NCBI GenBank assembly: GCA_934364765.1
Contig: CAKRMO010000010.1
Span: 1 to 12,800 of the forward strand
Direction: 5' to 3'
DNA length: 12,800 bases
DNA from: an uncultured Bacteroidaceae bacterium
GTDB lineage: Bacteria > Bacteroidota > Bacteroidia > Bacteroidales > Bacteroidaceae
In this document: piece after piece, positions 6,361-12,800 of the stretch
How positions within the stretch are numbered: position 1 is the first letter of the stretch
Layout of the letters: every line of letters begins with the position of its first letter
The notes under the pieces: model-generated
The model's input: only the letters and a program-made list of their open reading frames with translations
What the model was told of the DNA's origin: nothing
Database searches by the model: none
Position numbers and translations under genes: made by a program

Positions 6361-7190
6361 GCATTCCCGGAAGCGGACCGATAGGGGTGTTCGACAGCGG
6401 ATATGGCGGACTTACCATTTTGCGCCGCATACGCCAGTTGCTGCCGCAGTATGACTATGTGTTTCTGGGCGACAACGCACGCGCCCCGTATGGCACACGT
6501 TCCTTTGAGATTGTTTACCAGTTCACGCTCGAGGCGGTCAAGACTTTGTTCGGGCGCGGCTGCCGCCTCGTGATACTCGCCTGCAACACGGCTTCGGCAA
6601 AGGCCCTGCGCACGATACAGCAGAACGACCTTCCGCAGACAGACCCCGAAAGAAGGGTGCTGGGAGTTATACGCCCCACTGTCGAGGCCATAGGCGGCAT
6701 AACGCGCAAACGCCACGTGGGCGTGCTCGCAACAGCCGGCACAATACATTCCGAATCTTACAATATGGAGATCGGAAAACTCTTTCCCGACATCAAGGTA
6801 ACGGGACAGGAGTGCCCCATGTGGGTTCCGATAATCGAAAACCGCGAATACGCCTCTCCTGGTGCGGATTATTTTGTCAGGGAGTATATAGGCAAACTGC
6901 TTGACAAAGACCCGGAGATAGACACCATTATACTTGGCTGCACCCACTATCCGCTTATGATTGACAAGATAAGGCAATACACGCCCGAGGGCATACAGCT
7001 CGTGCCGCAGGGTGAGTATGTGGCGAAAAGCCTTGCCGACTATCTTTCGCGCCATGCCGACATGGCGGCGCGTTGCACCAAGGGCGGCAAGTGCGAGTAT
7101 TTCACGACCGAAGACCCGCAGCAGTTCAGCCCCTCCGCCTCCGTTTTCATGTGCGACAACGTGGAGGCGCAGCAAATTTCGTTGCAGTAA
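6357..7190 (+). CDS. murI: glutamate racemase
   Basis: MurI makes D-glutamate from L-glutamate for the second residue of the peptidoglycan stem peptide and is a cytoplasmic, cofactor-independent enzyme. The 277-residue sequence shows the N-terminal GVFDSGYGGLT motif with Asp13-Ser14, FLGDNARAPYGTRS (38-49), the first catalytic cysteine Cys76 in LACNTASAKALR, and the second, Cys195, in LGCTHYPL with His197. The length is ordinary for the family. The ATG lies inside the end of the ompH gene (ATGA overlap, 6357-6360), so the two should be co-translated, linking outer-membrane protein folding and wall synthesis in one message. The tail after about residue 255 (TTEDPQQFSPSASVFMCDN) is the usual variable C-terminus. 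No terminator was seen after the stop. Confidence 0.95.
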   Translation: MSIPGSGPIGVFDSGYGGLTILRRIRQLLPQYDYVFLGDNARAPYGTRSFEIVYQFTLEAVKTLFGRGCRLVILACNTASAKALRTIQQNDLPQTDPERRVLGVIRPTVEAIGGITRKRHVGVLATAGTIHSESYNMEIGKLFPDIKVTGQECPMWVPIIENREYASPGADYFVREYIGKLLDKDPEIDTIILGCTHYPLMIDKIRQYTPEGIQLVPQGEYVAKSLADYLSRHADMAARCTKGGKCEYFTTEDPQQFSPSASVFMCDNVEAQQISLQ

Positions 7191-7226
7191 TCAGCGTTTC
7201 TTCGGTAAATCAGGAAATCACCCGCT

Positions 7227-7253
7227 GTAGGGGCGTATGCAATATATCCTTAC
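7227..7253. repeat. single REP-like hairpin, partly decayed
   Basis: GTAG (7227-7230) is followed by GGGCGTATGCAATATATCC (7231-7249) and then TTAC, the complement of GTAA. It is the same sequence as the 1681-1703 hairpin with three changes in the right arm, so the stem now contains two wobbles and a mismatch. Only one hairpin is present here, unlike the doublet at 1605-1703. It sits 25 bases from the last 21-base unit of repeat copy 2. Confidence 0.65.
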
Positions 7254-7278
7254 AAATTCCGCAAAACCAATACCGCTA

Positions 7279-7400
7279 AAATTACATTTGATGTAGGAAA
7301 AACTATGTCCTATGCAGGAAAAATTATGTCTGATATAATTCAAACTACATCAGACCTTTTTTCCACGGTTTGCAAGCGTGTGAAAACCAGATGCTTACAG
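7279..7400 (-). repeat. dispersed repeat, copy 2 (inverted), with a 4 x 21-base array
   Basis: The minus strand matches repeat copies 1 and 3. Read on the plus strand, the four units are AAATTACATT (7279), AAACTATGTC (7300), AAATTATGTC (7321) and AAACTACATC (7342), again exactly 21 bases apart. The shared 26-base block is 7302-7327 and the shared 17-base block 7346-7362. TTTGCAAGCG (7369-7378) and CTTACA (7394-7399) match the GCTTGCAA and TGTAA landmarks of the other copies. A hairpin GTCTGATATA/TACATCAGAC (7328-7337 with 7346-7355) is formed here and in copy 3 but not in copy 1. Confidence 0.85.
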
Positions 7401-7601
7401 AATAAATTTGCAATCAGGATAAATTGTTGGTAATCAATGAGGTAAGGCGTAGTCCGCACTTCGGCAAAAACAGCGTGGGATGACTGCGGAAATATGCGCT
7501 TGGGATGCCGCTTTGCGCGGCTGGTGTGGAAAATCACCGGAAATAAGGGAAAATACGCAAAAACAAGTGCCGTTGCGTGGGGCGCAATGCCAATAATTTC
7601 T

Positions 7602-7609
7602 TATCTTTG
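7602..7609 (+). promoter_or_regulatory. candidate -7 element for the 7649 operon
   Basis: TATCTTTG fits TAnnTTTG and lies 40 bases before the ATG at 7649, predicting a start near 7616. The nearest TTG (7573-7575) is 26 bases upstream, longer than the usual spacing, so the -33 element is poor. Confidence 0.45.
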
Positions 7610-7648
7610 CGCAGTATATAATGTGCATACAATAAACAAAAACCAGCA

Positions 7649-9349
7649 ATGTCAAAGACAATAAACATCGTATTAGCTTTGGCCGGGGCTGTGGCTCTCA
7701 CGTCTTGCAGCAAGATGGGCGCACTTTCGGCCGACAATTTCACAGTAACCCCCAACCCCATGGAGACAAACGGGGGCAAGGTTGACGTTACGATAAACGG
7801 AAAATTCCCGCAGAAATACATGAAGCGCAAGGCGGTGGTAACCGTTACCCCCGTCATGAAATACGGCGGCAACCAGACACCCGGGCAGAGCGCACGCTTC
7901 CAGGGCGAGAAGGTTGAGGGCAACGACCAGGCAATCTCCTACAAGGTTGGCGGCAACTATACTATGAAGAACTCCTTCAAGTATGTGCCCGAGATGCAGC
8001 AGAGCGAGCTTTACCTGAAGTTCGACGGCAAGATAGGCAAGAAAACCGTGAAGATACCCGAAGTTAAGGTGGCTGACGGCGTTGTTGCCACAAGCGAGCT
8101 GCTCAAGCGCACGCTTGCATCGGCAAACCCCGCAATCGCCCCCGACGCTTTCGTGCACGTGCTGAAACAGAAGCAGGAGGCGAGCATCCAGTTCCTCATC
8201 CAGCAGGCCAAGATACGCAACTCGGAGCTGAAGAAGACATCCGTGCAGGATTTCATCAAGACTTTGCGCGACATCAAGGCTGACCAGGACCGCAAGGAGC
8301 TCAACAACGTGGAGGTTTCGGCTTACGCTTCCCCCGACGGCGGCCTGAAGCTGAACGACAAGCTCGCCGCACAGCGCGAGAAGACGAGCAAGGGATACGT
8401 GAACCAGCTGCTGAAAAAGGAGAAGGTTGCCACCAATGTTGACACCCGCTATACGGCCCAGGACTGGGACGGTTTCCAGCAGCTCGTTTCGGCATCGAAT
8501 ATCCAGGACAAGGAGGTTATCCTCCGCGTGCTTTCCATGTACAAGGACCCCGAACAGCGCGAGCAGCAGATAAAGAACATTTCTTCCGCATTCCGCGAGC
8601 TGGCTGACGAGGTGCTTCCGCAGTTGCGCCGTTCACGCCTCACCATAAACTACGACCTCATAGGCCGCAGCGACGACGAGATTGTTGAGCAATACAAGAA
8701 AGACCCCTCACAGCTTTCCGTTGAGGAGCTTCTCTACTCCGCAACATTCACGGAAAATCCCGCAGAACAGGAGGGCATCTACAAGAAGACCGCCGAGCTT
8801 TACCCGAAAGACTACCGCGCATTCAACAACCTTGCTGCCATTGCTTATATGAAGGGCGACGCTTCGGCAGCAAAGAACTACATCGCAAAGGCAAACGCAG
8901 CCAAGGCCAACAACCCCGAAGCCAATGTCAACGCCGGTATGCTCGCATTGCTTGAGGGCGATGTTGACGCGGCTCAGAACTACATTGCAAAGGGCAACGG
9001 CGCAAACAACTACAACGAGGCTCTCGGCAACCTGAACATCGCTAAGGGCAACTACGCACAGGCGGCAAACTACTTCCGTGGCGTTAAGACCAACAGCGCG
9101 GCTCTTGCGCAGATTTTGAGCAAGGACTACGACAGTGCCTCGAAGACTCTCGCCGGGATTGCAAAGCCCGACGCAACCACAAGCTATCTGAAGGCTGTTC
9201 TCGCAGCACGCACAGGCAACAAGCAGGACGCTGTCAGCAACCTCAAGGATGCCGTGGCCAAGGACGCAACCTACGCTTCATACGCCGGCAAGGATTTGGA
9301 ATTTGCCAAATTCGCCGCTGACGCCGCTTTCAAGAGCATCGTGAAGTAA
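7649..9349 (+). CDS. lipoprotein with OmpA-like segment and C-terminal TPR repeats
   Basis: The 566-residue protein starts with a lipoprotein signal ending ALTSC (Cys20), followed by Ser-Lys, so it should be a periplasm-facing membrane lipoprotein. Residues about 28-145 look beta-rich (NFTVTPNPMETNGGKVDVTING). Residues about 175-340 contain an OmpA-like pattern, VEVSAYASPDGGLKLNDKLAAQR (221-243), resembling the GYASPEG...N..LS..RA motif that binds peptidoglycan in OmpA-type domains. Residues about 360-545 carry tetratricopeptide-like helix pairs (YPKDYRAFNNLAAIAYMKGD, NPEANVNAGMLALLEGDVD, YNEALGNLNIAKGNYAQAA). A role in anchoring or organising envelope complexes is plausible but inferred. It begins a tight run with the next two genes (21- and 17-base gaps). 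No gene symbol is assigned because I do not recognise a characterised orthologue. Confidence 0.85.
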   Translation: MSKTINIVLALAGAVALTSCSKMGALSADNFTVTPNPMETNGGKVDVTINGKFPQKYMKRKAVVTVTPVMKYGGNQTPGQSARFQGEKVEGNDQAISYKVGGNYTMKNSFKYVPEMQQSELYLKFDGKIGKKTVKIPEVKVADGVVATSELLKRTLASANPAIAPDAFVHVLKQKQEASIQFLIQQAKIRNSELKKTSVQDFIKTLRDIKADQDRKELNNVEVSAYASPDGGLKLNDKLAAQREKTSKGYVNQLLKKEKVATNVDTRYTAQDWDGFQQLVSASNIQDKEVILRVLSMYKDPEQREQQIKNISSAFRELADEVLPQLRRSRLTINYDLIGRSDDEIVEQYKKDPSQLSVEELLYSATFTENPAEQEGIYKKTAELYPKDYRAFNNLAAIAYMKGDASAAKNYIAKANAAKANNPEANVNAGMLALLEGDVDAAQNYIAKGNGANNYNEALGNLNIAKGNYAQAANYFRGVKTNSAALAQILSKDYDSASKTLAGIAKPDATTSYLKAVLAARTGNKQDAVSNLKDAVAKDATYASYAGKDLEFAKFAADAAFKSIVK

Positions 9350-9370
9350 CACTGCGGCAAGGCAGGCATC

Positions 9371-10369
9371 ATGCGTAGCCGCAATTATATCATAATGGCA
9401 CTCGCAGCTCTCGTTCTCGGGAGCTGCGGTGTGCCTGAAAACAGGTTTCGGCTGGACGGAAAATTCAAGAATATCCGTTCAGCCGATATCTTCATTTATT
9501 CCGAGGACAAGTATGACACCCTGCGCATACGCGATGGCAAGTTTGTGTATGAGCGCGACTTGACGGAGCCGGAAATCCTCACGATACAATATCCCGACTT
9601 CTCGCAGCGCAAGATAATTGCCGAGCCGGGAAAGGTGGCGAAATTCGTTACGGATGCCGCCGATTTGGCAAAGACACGCGTAACCAAGACAGAGGAGAAC
9701 GAGCTTCTCACGCAGTTTTACCACGACATAGAGGGCAAGCGCGAAGACCAGGTGAAGAATATCGCCGCCGACTTTGTGAACAAAAACCCCAAGACCCTTG
9801 CGGCGCAGGCTGTGTTCGAGACTTATTTGCTTGAGGTGAAAAACATCGACGCGCCGTTGGTGAAGCGTCTTTTTGCGCTACTTTTGAAACAGCAGCCGCA
9901 CAACTCCCAACTGAGCGGGCTTGCCGGCAAGGTTATGCCCATGCTTTCCACAATGCCGGGCGCAAAAGCCCCGGACTTCAAGGTGAAAACTTACAAGGGC
10001 AACGAAGTGTCGCTGAAGGATTTCGCGGGAAAATATCTGCTTGTCAGTTATTGGGCTTCGTGGGAGTATGACAGTTTTCAGCAGATACGGGGCCTGAAAA
10101 ACCTTGTGAAGCCTTTCATGGGGCGCATGGCACTTGTGAACGTCTGCCTCGATTACGACATACGCAGCTTCCGCAACACAATGATGCGCGACACGCTCCC
10201 GGGAAACAACATCTGCGACCAAAAAGCCTGGAACAGCCCGCTGGTAAGGCTTTTCGGCGTTAGCTATGTGCCGGGCAACGTTCTGGTTTCGCCCGAGGGC
10301 AAGATACTCGCCCGCGACATCAAGCAGTCCGACCTCAAGGCGCGGCTCGGCAAATACATAAAACCATAA
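9371..10369 (+). CDS. DUF4369/thioredoxin-fold lipoprotein lacking the CXXC pair
   Basis: The 332-residue protein has a lipoprotein signal (MALAALVLGSC, Cys19). A DUF4369-like domain follows (about 25-95: FRLDGKFKNIRSADIFIYS, DGKFVYE, AEPGKVAKF), then a helical linker, then a TlpA/AhpC-like thioredoxin domain from about 195 (GAKAPDFKVKTYKGNEVSL). Such proteins are abundant in Bacteroidota and usually act in periplasmic thiol redox or as sensors. Here the active-site segment reads YWASWEYDSF: the family pattern WASWCxPC is replaced by Glu232 and Ser235, so no redox cysteine pair remains. The cis-proline region (SYVPGNVLVSPEGKI, Pro301) is kept. The remaining cysteines, 259 and 282, are not in an active-site arrangement. 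It lies 21 bases after the TPR lipoprotein and 17 before comM. A structural or binding role is inferred. Confidence 0.88.
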   Translation: MRSRNYIIMALAALVLGSCGVPENRFRLDGKFKNIRSADIFIYSEDKYDTLRIRDGKFVYERDLTEPEILTIQYPDFSQRKIIAEPGKVAKFVTDAADLAKTRVTKTEENELLTQFYHDIEGKREDQVKNIAADFVNKNPKTLAAQAVFETYLLEVKNIDAPLVKRLFALLLKQQPHNSQLSGLAGKVMPMLSTMPGAKAPDFKVKTYKGNEVSLKDFAGKYLLVSYWASWEYDSFQQIRGLKNLVKPFMGRMALVNVCLDYDIRSFRNTMMRDTLPGNNICDQKAWNSPLVRLFGVSYVPGNVLVSPEGKILARDIKQSDLKARLGKYIKP

Positions 10370-10386
10370 CCCAAAAACTTCCCGCC

Positions 10387-11928
10387 ATGCTTGTGCGCCT
10401 GTATTCAGCAGCCGTCAACGGCCTCGACGTAAAAACGGTGGAGGTTGAGGTGAACATATCCAAAGGTGCCAACTACTCCATCGTGGGTCTGCCCGACAGC
10501 GCCGTGCGCGAGAGCTATTTCCGCACACGCACGGCAATTTCCAACAGCGGTTTCCACCAGTCCACAGCGCATATAGTGGTGAACCTCGCCCCTGCCGACC
10601 TGCGCAAGGAGGGTTCGGGCTACGACCTGCCAATTGCCATAGGCATTCTCGCCGCCGAGGGGGCGGTTTGCAAGGAACGCCTCGAAAAGTTCATGCTTGT
10701 GGGGGAGCTTGGGCTTGACGGCACTCTTCGCCCTGTGCGCGGCGCTTTGCCCATATCAATTCATGCCCGCAAGGAAGAGTTCGAGGGACTTATTGTGCCC
10801 AAGGCAAATGTGCGCGAGGCCGCAGCGGTGAACAAACTCAAGGTTTACGGGGCTGACAGTCTGGCACAGGTTGCGGCGTTCTTCAACGGCAGGGAGGAGA
10901 TTGCGCCAACCGAGATAGACACTCGCCGCGAGTTCTACGAACATCAGGCATCCTATATGGAGGATTTTTCGGACGTGCGCGGGCAGGAAAACGTCAAGCG
11001 TGCCTTCGAGGTGGCGGCAGCCGGCGGGCACAACATTCTGCTCGTGGGAAGTCCGGGCTGCGGCAAGTCGATGATGGCTAAGCGTCTCCCCTCGATACTT
11101 CCGCCCCTCACCCTTTCAGAAAGCCTTGAAACAACCCAGATACACTCTGTGGCGGGAATACTTGATGACAAAACATCGCTCGTAACGGTTCGCCCATTCC
11201 GCAACCCCCACCACACCATTTCTGACGTGGCTCTTATCGGCGGCGGCACGAATTTCATGCCGGGCGAGATAAGCCTTGCCCACAACGGTGTGCTTTTCCT
11301 TGACGAGCTTCCCGAATTCAGCCGCTCCGCCCTCGAAACAATGCGCCAGCCGCTCGAAGACCGCATGGTGAACATCACACGTACCAAGTACAATGTAACA
11401 CTCCCGTGCTCGTTCATGCTGGTTGCGTCGATGAACCCCTGTCCGTGCGGCTACCACAACGACCCCACGCACACCTGCGTGTGTTCCCCCGGACAGATAC
11501 AACGCTACATGAACCGCATTTCCGGCCCGCTGCTCGACCGCATTGACGTGCAGGTGGAGATACAGCCAGTGCCGTTCAAAAAGCTGTCGGAAGCCGCGCC
11601 CGGAGAACCGTCGGCGGAGATACGCAAGCGCGTCATCGCCGCCCGCAACATACAGAGTGAGCGTTTCAAGGACACAAAGGGGGTTTACTGCAATGCCCAG
11701 ATGTCCGACAGGATGATACACGAGTATGCCGCCCCCGATGAGCATGGCCTTAAAATACTGCGCATGGCAATGGAGAAGCGTTCGCTGAGCGCACGCGCCT
11801 ACACCCGCATATTAAAAGTGGCGCGCACCATCGCCGACCTCGCAGGGAGCGCAACCGTAACGGCGGAGCATATCGGCGAGGCCATAGGCTACAGAAACCT
11901 CGACCGCAGTGATTGGGCGGAAAGCTGA
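10387..11928 (+). CDS. comM: ComM/YifB-family Mg-chelatase-like AAA+ ATPase
   Basis: The 513-residue protein has the three-part YifB layout. The N-terminal ChlI-like domain (about 20-140) includes NYSIVGLPDSAVRES and NLAPADLRKEGSGYDLPIAIGIL. The AAA+ module has Walker A GSPGCGKS (221-228), Walker B VLFLDE (302-307) and an arginine in GPLLDRID (Arg385). A C-terminal helical domain (about 420-510) carries SLSARAYTRILKVARTIADL. A four-cysteine cluster (Cys352, 354, 364, 366) in the NPCPCGYHNDPTHTCVC segment is typical of the family and may bind metal. In naturally transformable proteobacteria ComM is a hexameric helicase that extends branch migration during integration of incoming DNA; the role in Bacteroidota is inferred. 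Family length is normal. It is the last gene of the 7649 run, with a 17-base gap from the preceding lipoprotein, and no clear terminator follows. Confidence 0.93.
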   Translation: MLVRLYSAAVNGLDVKTVEVEVNISKGANYSIVGLPDSAVRESYFRTRTAISNSGFHQSTAHIVVNLAPADLRKEGSGYDLPIAIGILAAEGAVCKERLEKFMLVGELGLDGTLRPVRGALPISIHARKEEFEGLIVPKANVREAAAVNKLKVYGADSLAQVAAFFNGREEIAPTEIDTRREFYEHQASYMEDFSDVRGQENVKRAFEVAAAGGHNILLVGSPGCGKSMMAKRLPSILPPLTLSESLETTQIHSVAGILDDKTSLVTVRPFRNPHHTISDVALIGGGTNFMPGEISLAHNGVLFLDELPEFSRSALETMRQPLEDRMVNITRTKYNVTLPCSFMLVASMNPCPCGYHNDPTHTCVCSPGQIQRYMNRISGPLLDRIDVQVEIQPVPFKKLSEAAPGEPSAEIRKRVIAARNIQSERFKDTKGVYCNAQMSDRMIHEYAAPDEHGLKILRMAMEKRSLSARAYTRILKVARTIADLAGSATVTAEHIGEAIGYRNLDRSDWAES

Positions 11929-12031
11929 AGAAGGGTTAAAAAGGTTACTTCCACTTACTTGCTCATTATGCTCCGTTTCTCAACAACCACAGAAGAAGCC
12001 AAGTAAAAGCCAATATCAGAAGGTCTGCAAG

Positions 12032-12502
12032 ATGAGAAACATAAAAAGCAAACACCTTATATTGCCTCTTATAATTATAGGCATAATGGTTATTGCCGCA
12101 GTTAATTATAGTCTTTCATATAGCAGGAGAATTGGCAATACTCGCTTTTACCTTGTAAGAACAATTGCAGATTCCCAAGAGGGCAAGCCATTGGCGGGTC
12201 TGTATTATAAACCTGTGGCAACATCCGGATATAATGGCGAAAACACTCCTGGCTTTCCTGTTTCCATATTGTGGAATGACAAGTATATTATTTCAAAGTA
12301 TTTTTGTGGCAATAATCCCGCTGTCATTGAATACTTAATAATAAATATGGATAGCATAAAAAGGGATAATGGCGAGATGACAGATGTCCGTACATTCATT
12401 AACGAGGAGGATTATAAGAATTATTTGAAGCAAATACATCTTTCAGAATCAGAAATGAACAAAACTGACAACCATATTGCATGGTGGGAAAGATTTTTTT
12501 GA
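12032..12502 (+). CDS. small membrane-anchored hypothetical protein, AT-rich, possibly DUF3997-like
   Basis: From the ATG at 12032 the product is 156 residues: MRNIKSKHL, one hydrophobic segment (about residues 9-26, LILPLIIIGIMVIAAVNY) and a mostly polar extracytoplasmic domain of about 130 residues. An earlier in-frame ATG at 11909 lies inside comM and adds 41 residues of implausible sequence, so 12032 is preferred. The domain segment FPVSILWNDKYIISKYF...YLIINMDSI...FINEEDYKNYLKQIHL resembles, from memory, DUF3997-type proteins (WNDxYIIAK...YWIID...F...L), but this needs a profile search. The gene is visibly richer in A+T (many AAT, ATA, TAT codons) than its neighbours, has no conserved partner, and sits beside repeat copy 3, all consistent with horizontal gain. 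No promoter was recognised and the function is unknown. Confidence 0.75.
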   Translation: MRNIKSKHLILPLIIIGIMVIAAVNYSLSYSRRIGNTRFYLVRTIADSQEGKPLAGLYYKPVATSGYNGENTPGFPVSILWNDKYIISKYFCGNNPAVIEYLIINMDSIKRDNGEMTDVRTFINEEDYKNYLKQIHLSESEMNKTDNHIAWWERFF

Positions 12503-12649
12503 AGGAAAGTCTTTCAACAAGCAGTGTATGGGTAGATGAAATATGCGGACTCCCTTTCTCCGTCCGCATGAATGTCTGGTTCAGATACAGCCGTTCCGTT
12601 TTTGAGGTTATTCCGCAGCATTATCACTCACAAAACCGCAGATGTCGCC
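12503..12649. other. intergenic stretch with a hairpin
   Basis: This non-coding stretch follows the orphan gene. A hairpin of ATGCGGAC (12543-12550) with GTCCGCAT (12562-12569) around an 11-base pyrimidine-rich loop lies 40 bases after the stop. It has no T tract, so it is at best a weak terminator. Open frames at 12481-12669 and 12572-12757 cross it and run into repeat copy 3; I see no family signature in them. Confidence 0.5.
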
Positions 12650-12800
12650 AAAATTGCGCAACACATTGAGTTTCAAGAGAATGACCAAACAGAGAATGCT
12701 CGCTGTAACGTTTTGTTTTTCAGGCGTTTGCAAGCGGCAAAAAAAGGTCTGATGTAATTCAAATTATATCAGACATAATTTTTCCTGCATAGGACATAGT
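12650..12800 (+). repeat. dispersed repeat, copy 3, cut by the right edge
   Basis: This copy aligns with copy 1 from AAAATTGCGCAACAC through TGTAACGTTTTGTTTTTCAG, TTTGCAAG (12727-12734), the 17-base block at 12740-12756 and the 26-base block at 12775-12800. Three 21-base-spaced units are visible: GATGTAATTC (12751), GACATAATTT (12772) and the start of GACATAGT (12793); the rest lies beyond the window. A hairpin GTCTGATGTA/TATATCAGAC (12747-12756 with 12765-12774) is present, as in copy 2. Confidence 0.85.

Larger units (their letters stand above)
7191..7648. other. gene-free region between murI and the TPR lipoprotein
   Basis: These 458 bases contain no credible gene. They hold a single REP-like hairpin (7227-7253), dispersed repeat copy 2 on the minus strand (7279-7400), a stretch of about 200 bases with no recognised signal other than a small hairpin GCCGC/GCGGC (7507-7521), and a -7-like element at 7602-7609 before the next gene. 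No intrinsic terminator for ompH-murI is evident. Confidence 0.7.

Noticed and set aside
11909..12031. Upstream ATG at 11909 for the orphan membrane protein
   Set aside because: It begins inside comM and adds a 41-residue extension before a normal membrane-anchor N-terminus. MRNIKSKHL at 12032 is the natural start.
12481..12757. Two overlapping plus-strand open frames of about 60 residues after the orphan gene
   Set aside because: They run from the hairpin region into repeat copy 3, have no recognisable motif, and are not preserved as frames in copy 1.

Overview
The window looks like a chromosomal segment of a Bacteroidota bacterium, most likely order Bacteroidales and possibly Muribaculaceae- or Prevotella-like. 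Three things support this. Several genes are preceded by the Bacteroidota-type -7 element TAnnTTTG, twice with a TTTG -33 element 19-21 bases upstream. The protein set is typical of the group: long-form IspG, a DUF4254-like protein, an OmpH-MurI pair, a DUF4369-thioredoxin-like lipoprotein and lipoboxes of the LTSC/LGSC type. Coding sequence is moderately GC-rich with many ATA isoleucine codons. The family-level placement is a guess.

Layout. Positions 1-1221 hold a minus-strand unit: pdxB (vitamin B6 synthesis) followed by the start of a small lipoprotein gene that runs off the left edge. Positions 1222-1900 are a divergent, gene-free region with two kinds of repeat. Positions 1901-4379 hold a DUF4254-like gene overlapping ispG (isoprenoid synthesis, MEP pathway). 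Positions 4610-5620 hold mdh (malate dehydrogenase) with a clear promoter and a strong intrinsic terminator. Positions 5785-7190 hold a Skp/OmpH-like periplasmic chaperone gene overlapping murI (D-glutamate for peptidoglycan) by 4 bases. Positions 7191-7648 are a second repeat-bearing gap. Positions 7649-11928 hold a tight three-gene run: a TPR/OmpA-like lipoprotein, a DUF4369/thioredoxin-fold lipoprotein without a CXXC pair, and a comM/yifB AAA ATPase. Positions 12032-12502 hold an AT-rich orphan gene for a small membrane-anchored protein. The right edge lies inside a third repeat copy.

Most genes are core metabolism or envelope biogenesis: PLP and isoprenoid precursors, the TCA cycle, cell-wall D-glutamate and outer-membrane protein chaperoning. 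The novel signal is between the genes. A dispersed repeat occurs three times (about 1384-1560 plus, 7279-7400 minus, 12650-12800 plus and cut by the edge). Its core is an array of degenerate 10-base units (GAYRTARTTT) spaced exactly 21 bases apart in every copy. A 19-base quasi-palindrome inside it is precisely inverted in copy 1 relative to copies 2 and 3. The two complete copies are each followed within 50 bases by a REP-like hairpin, GGGCGTAT-TGC-ATACGCCC or a decayed form, with a GTAG or GTAA foot. In the first gap two such hairpins face each other as a 99-base REPIN-like doublet. No transposase, CRISPR array, rRNA or tRNA gene was seen.
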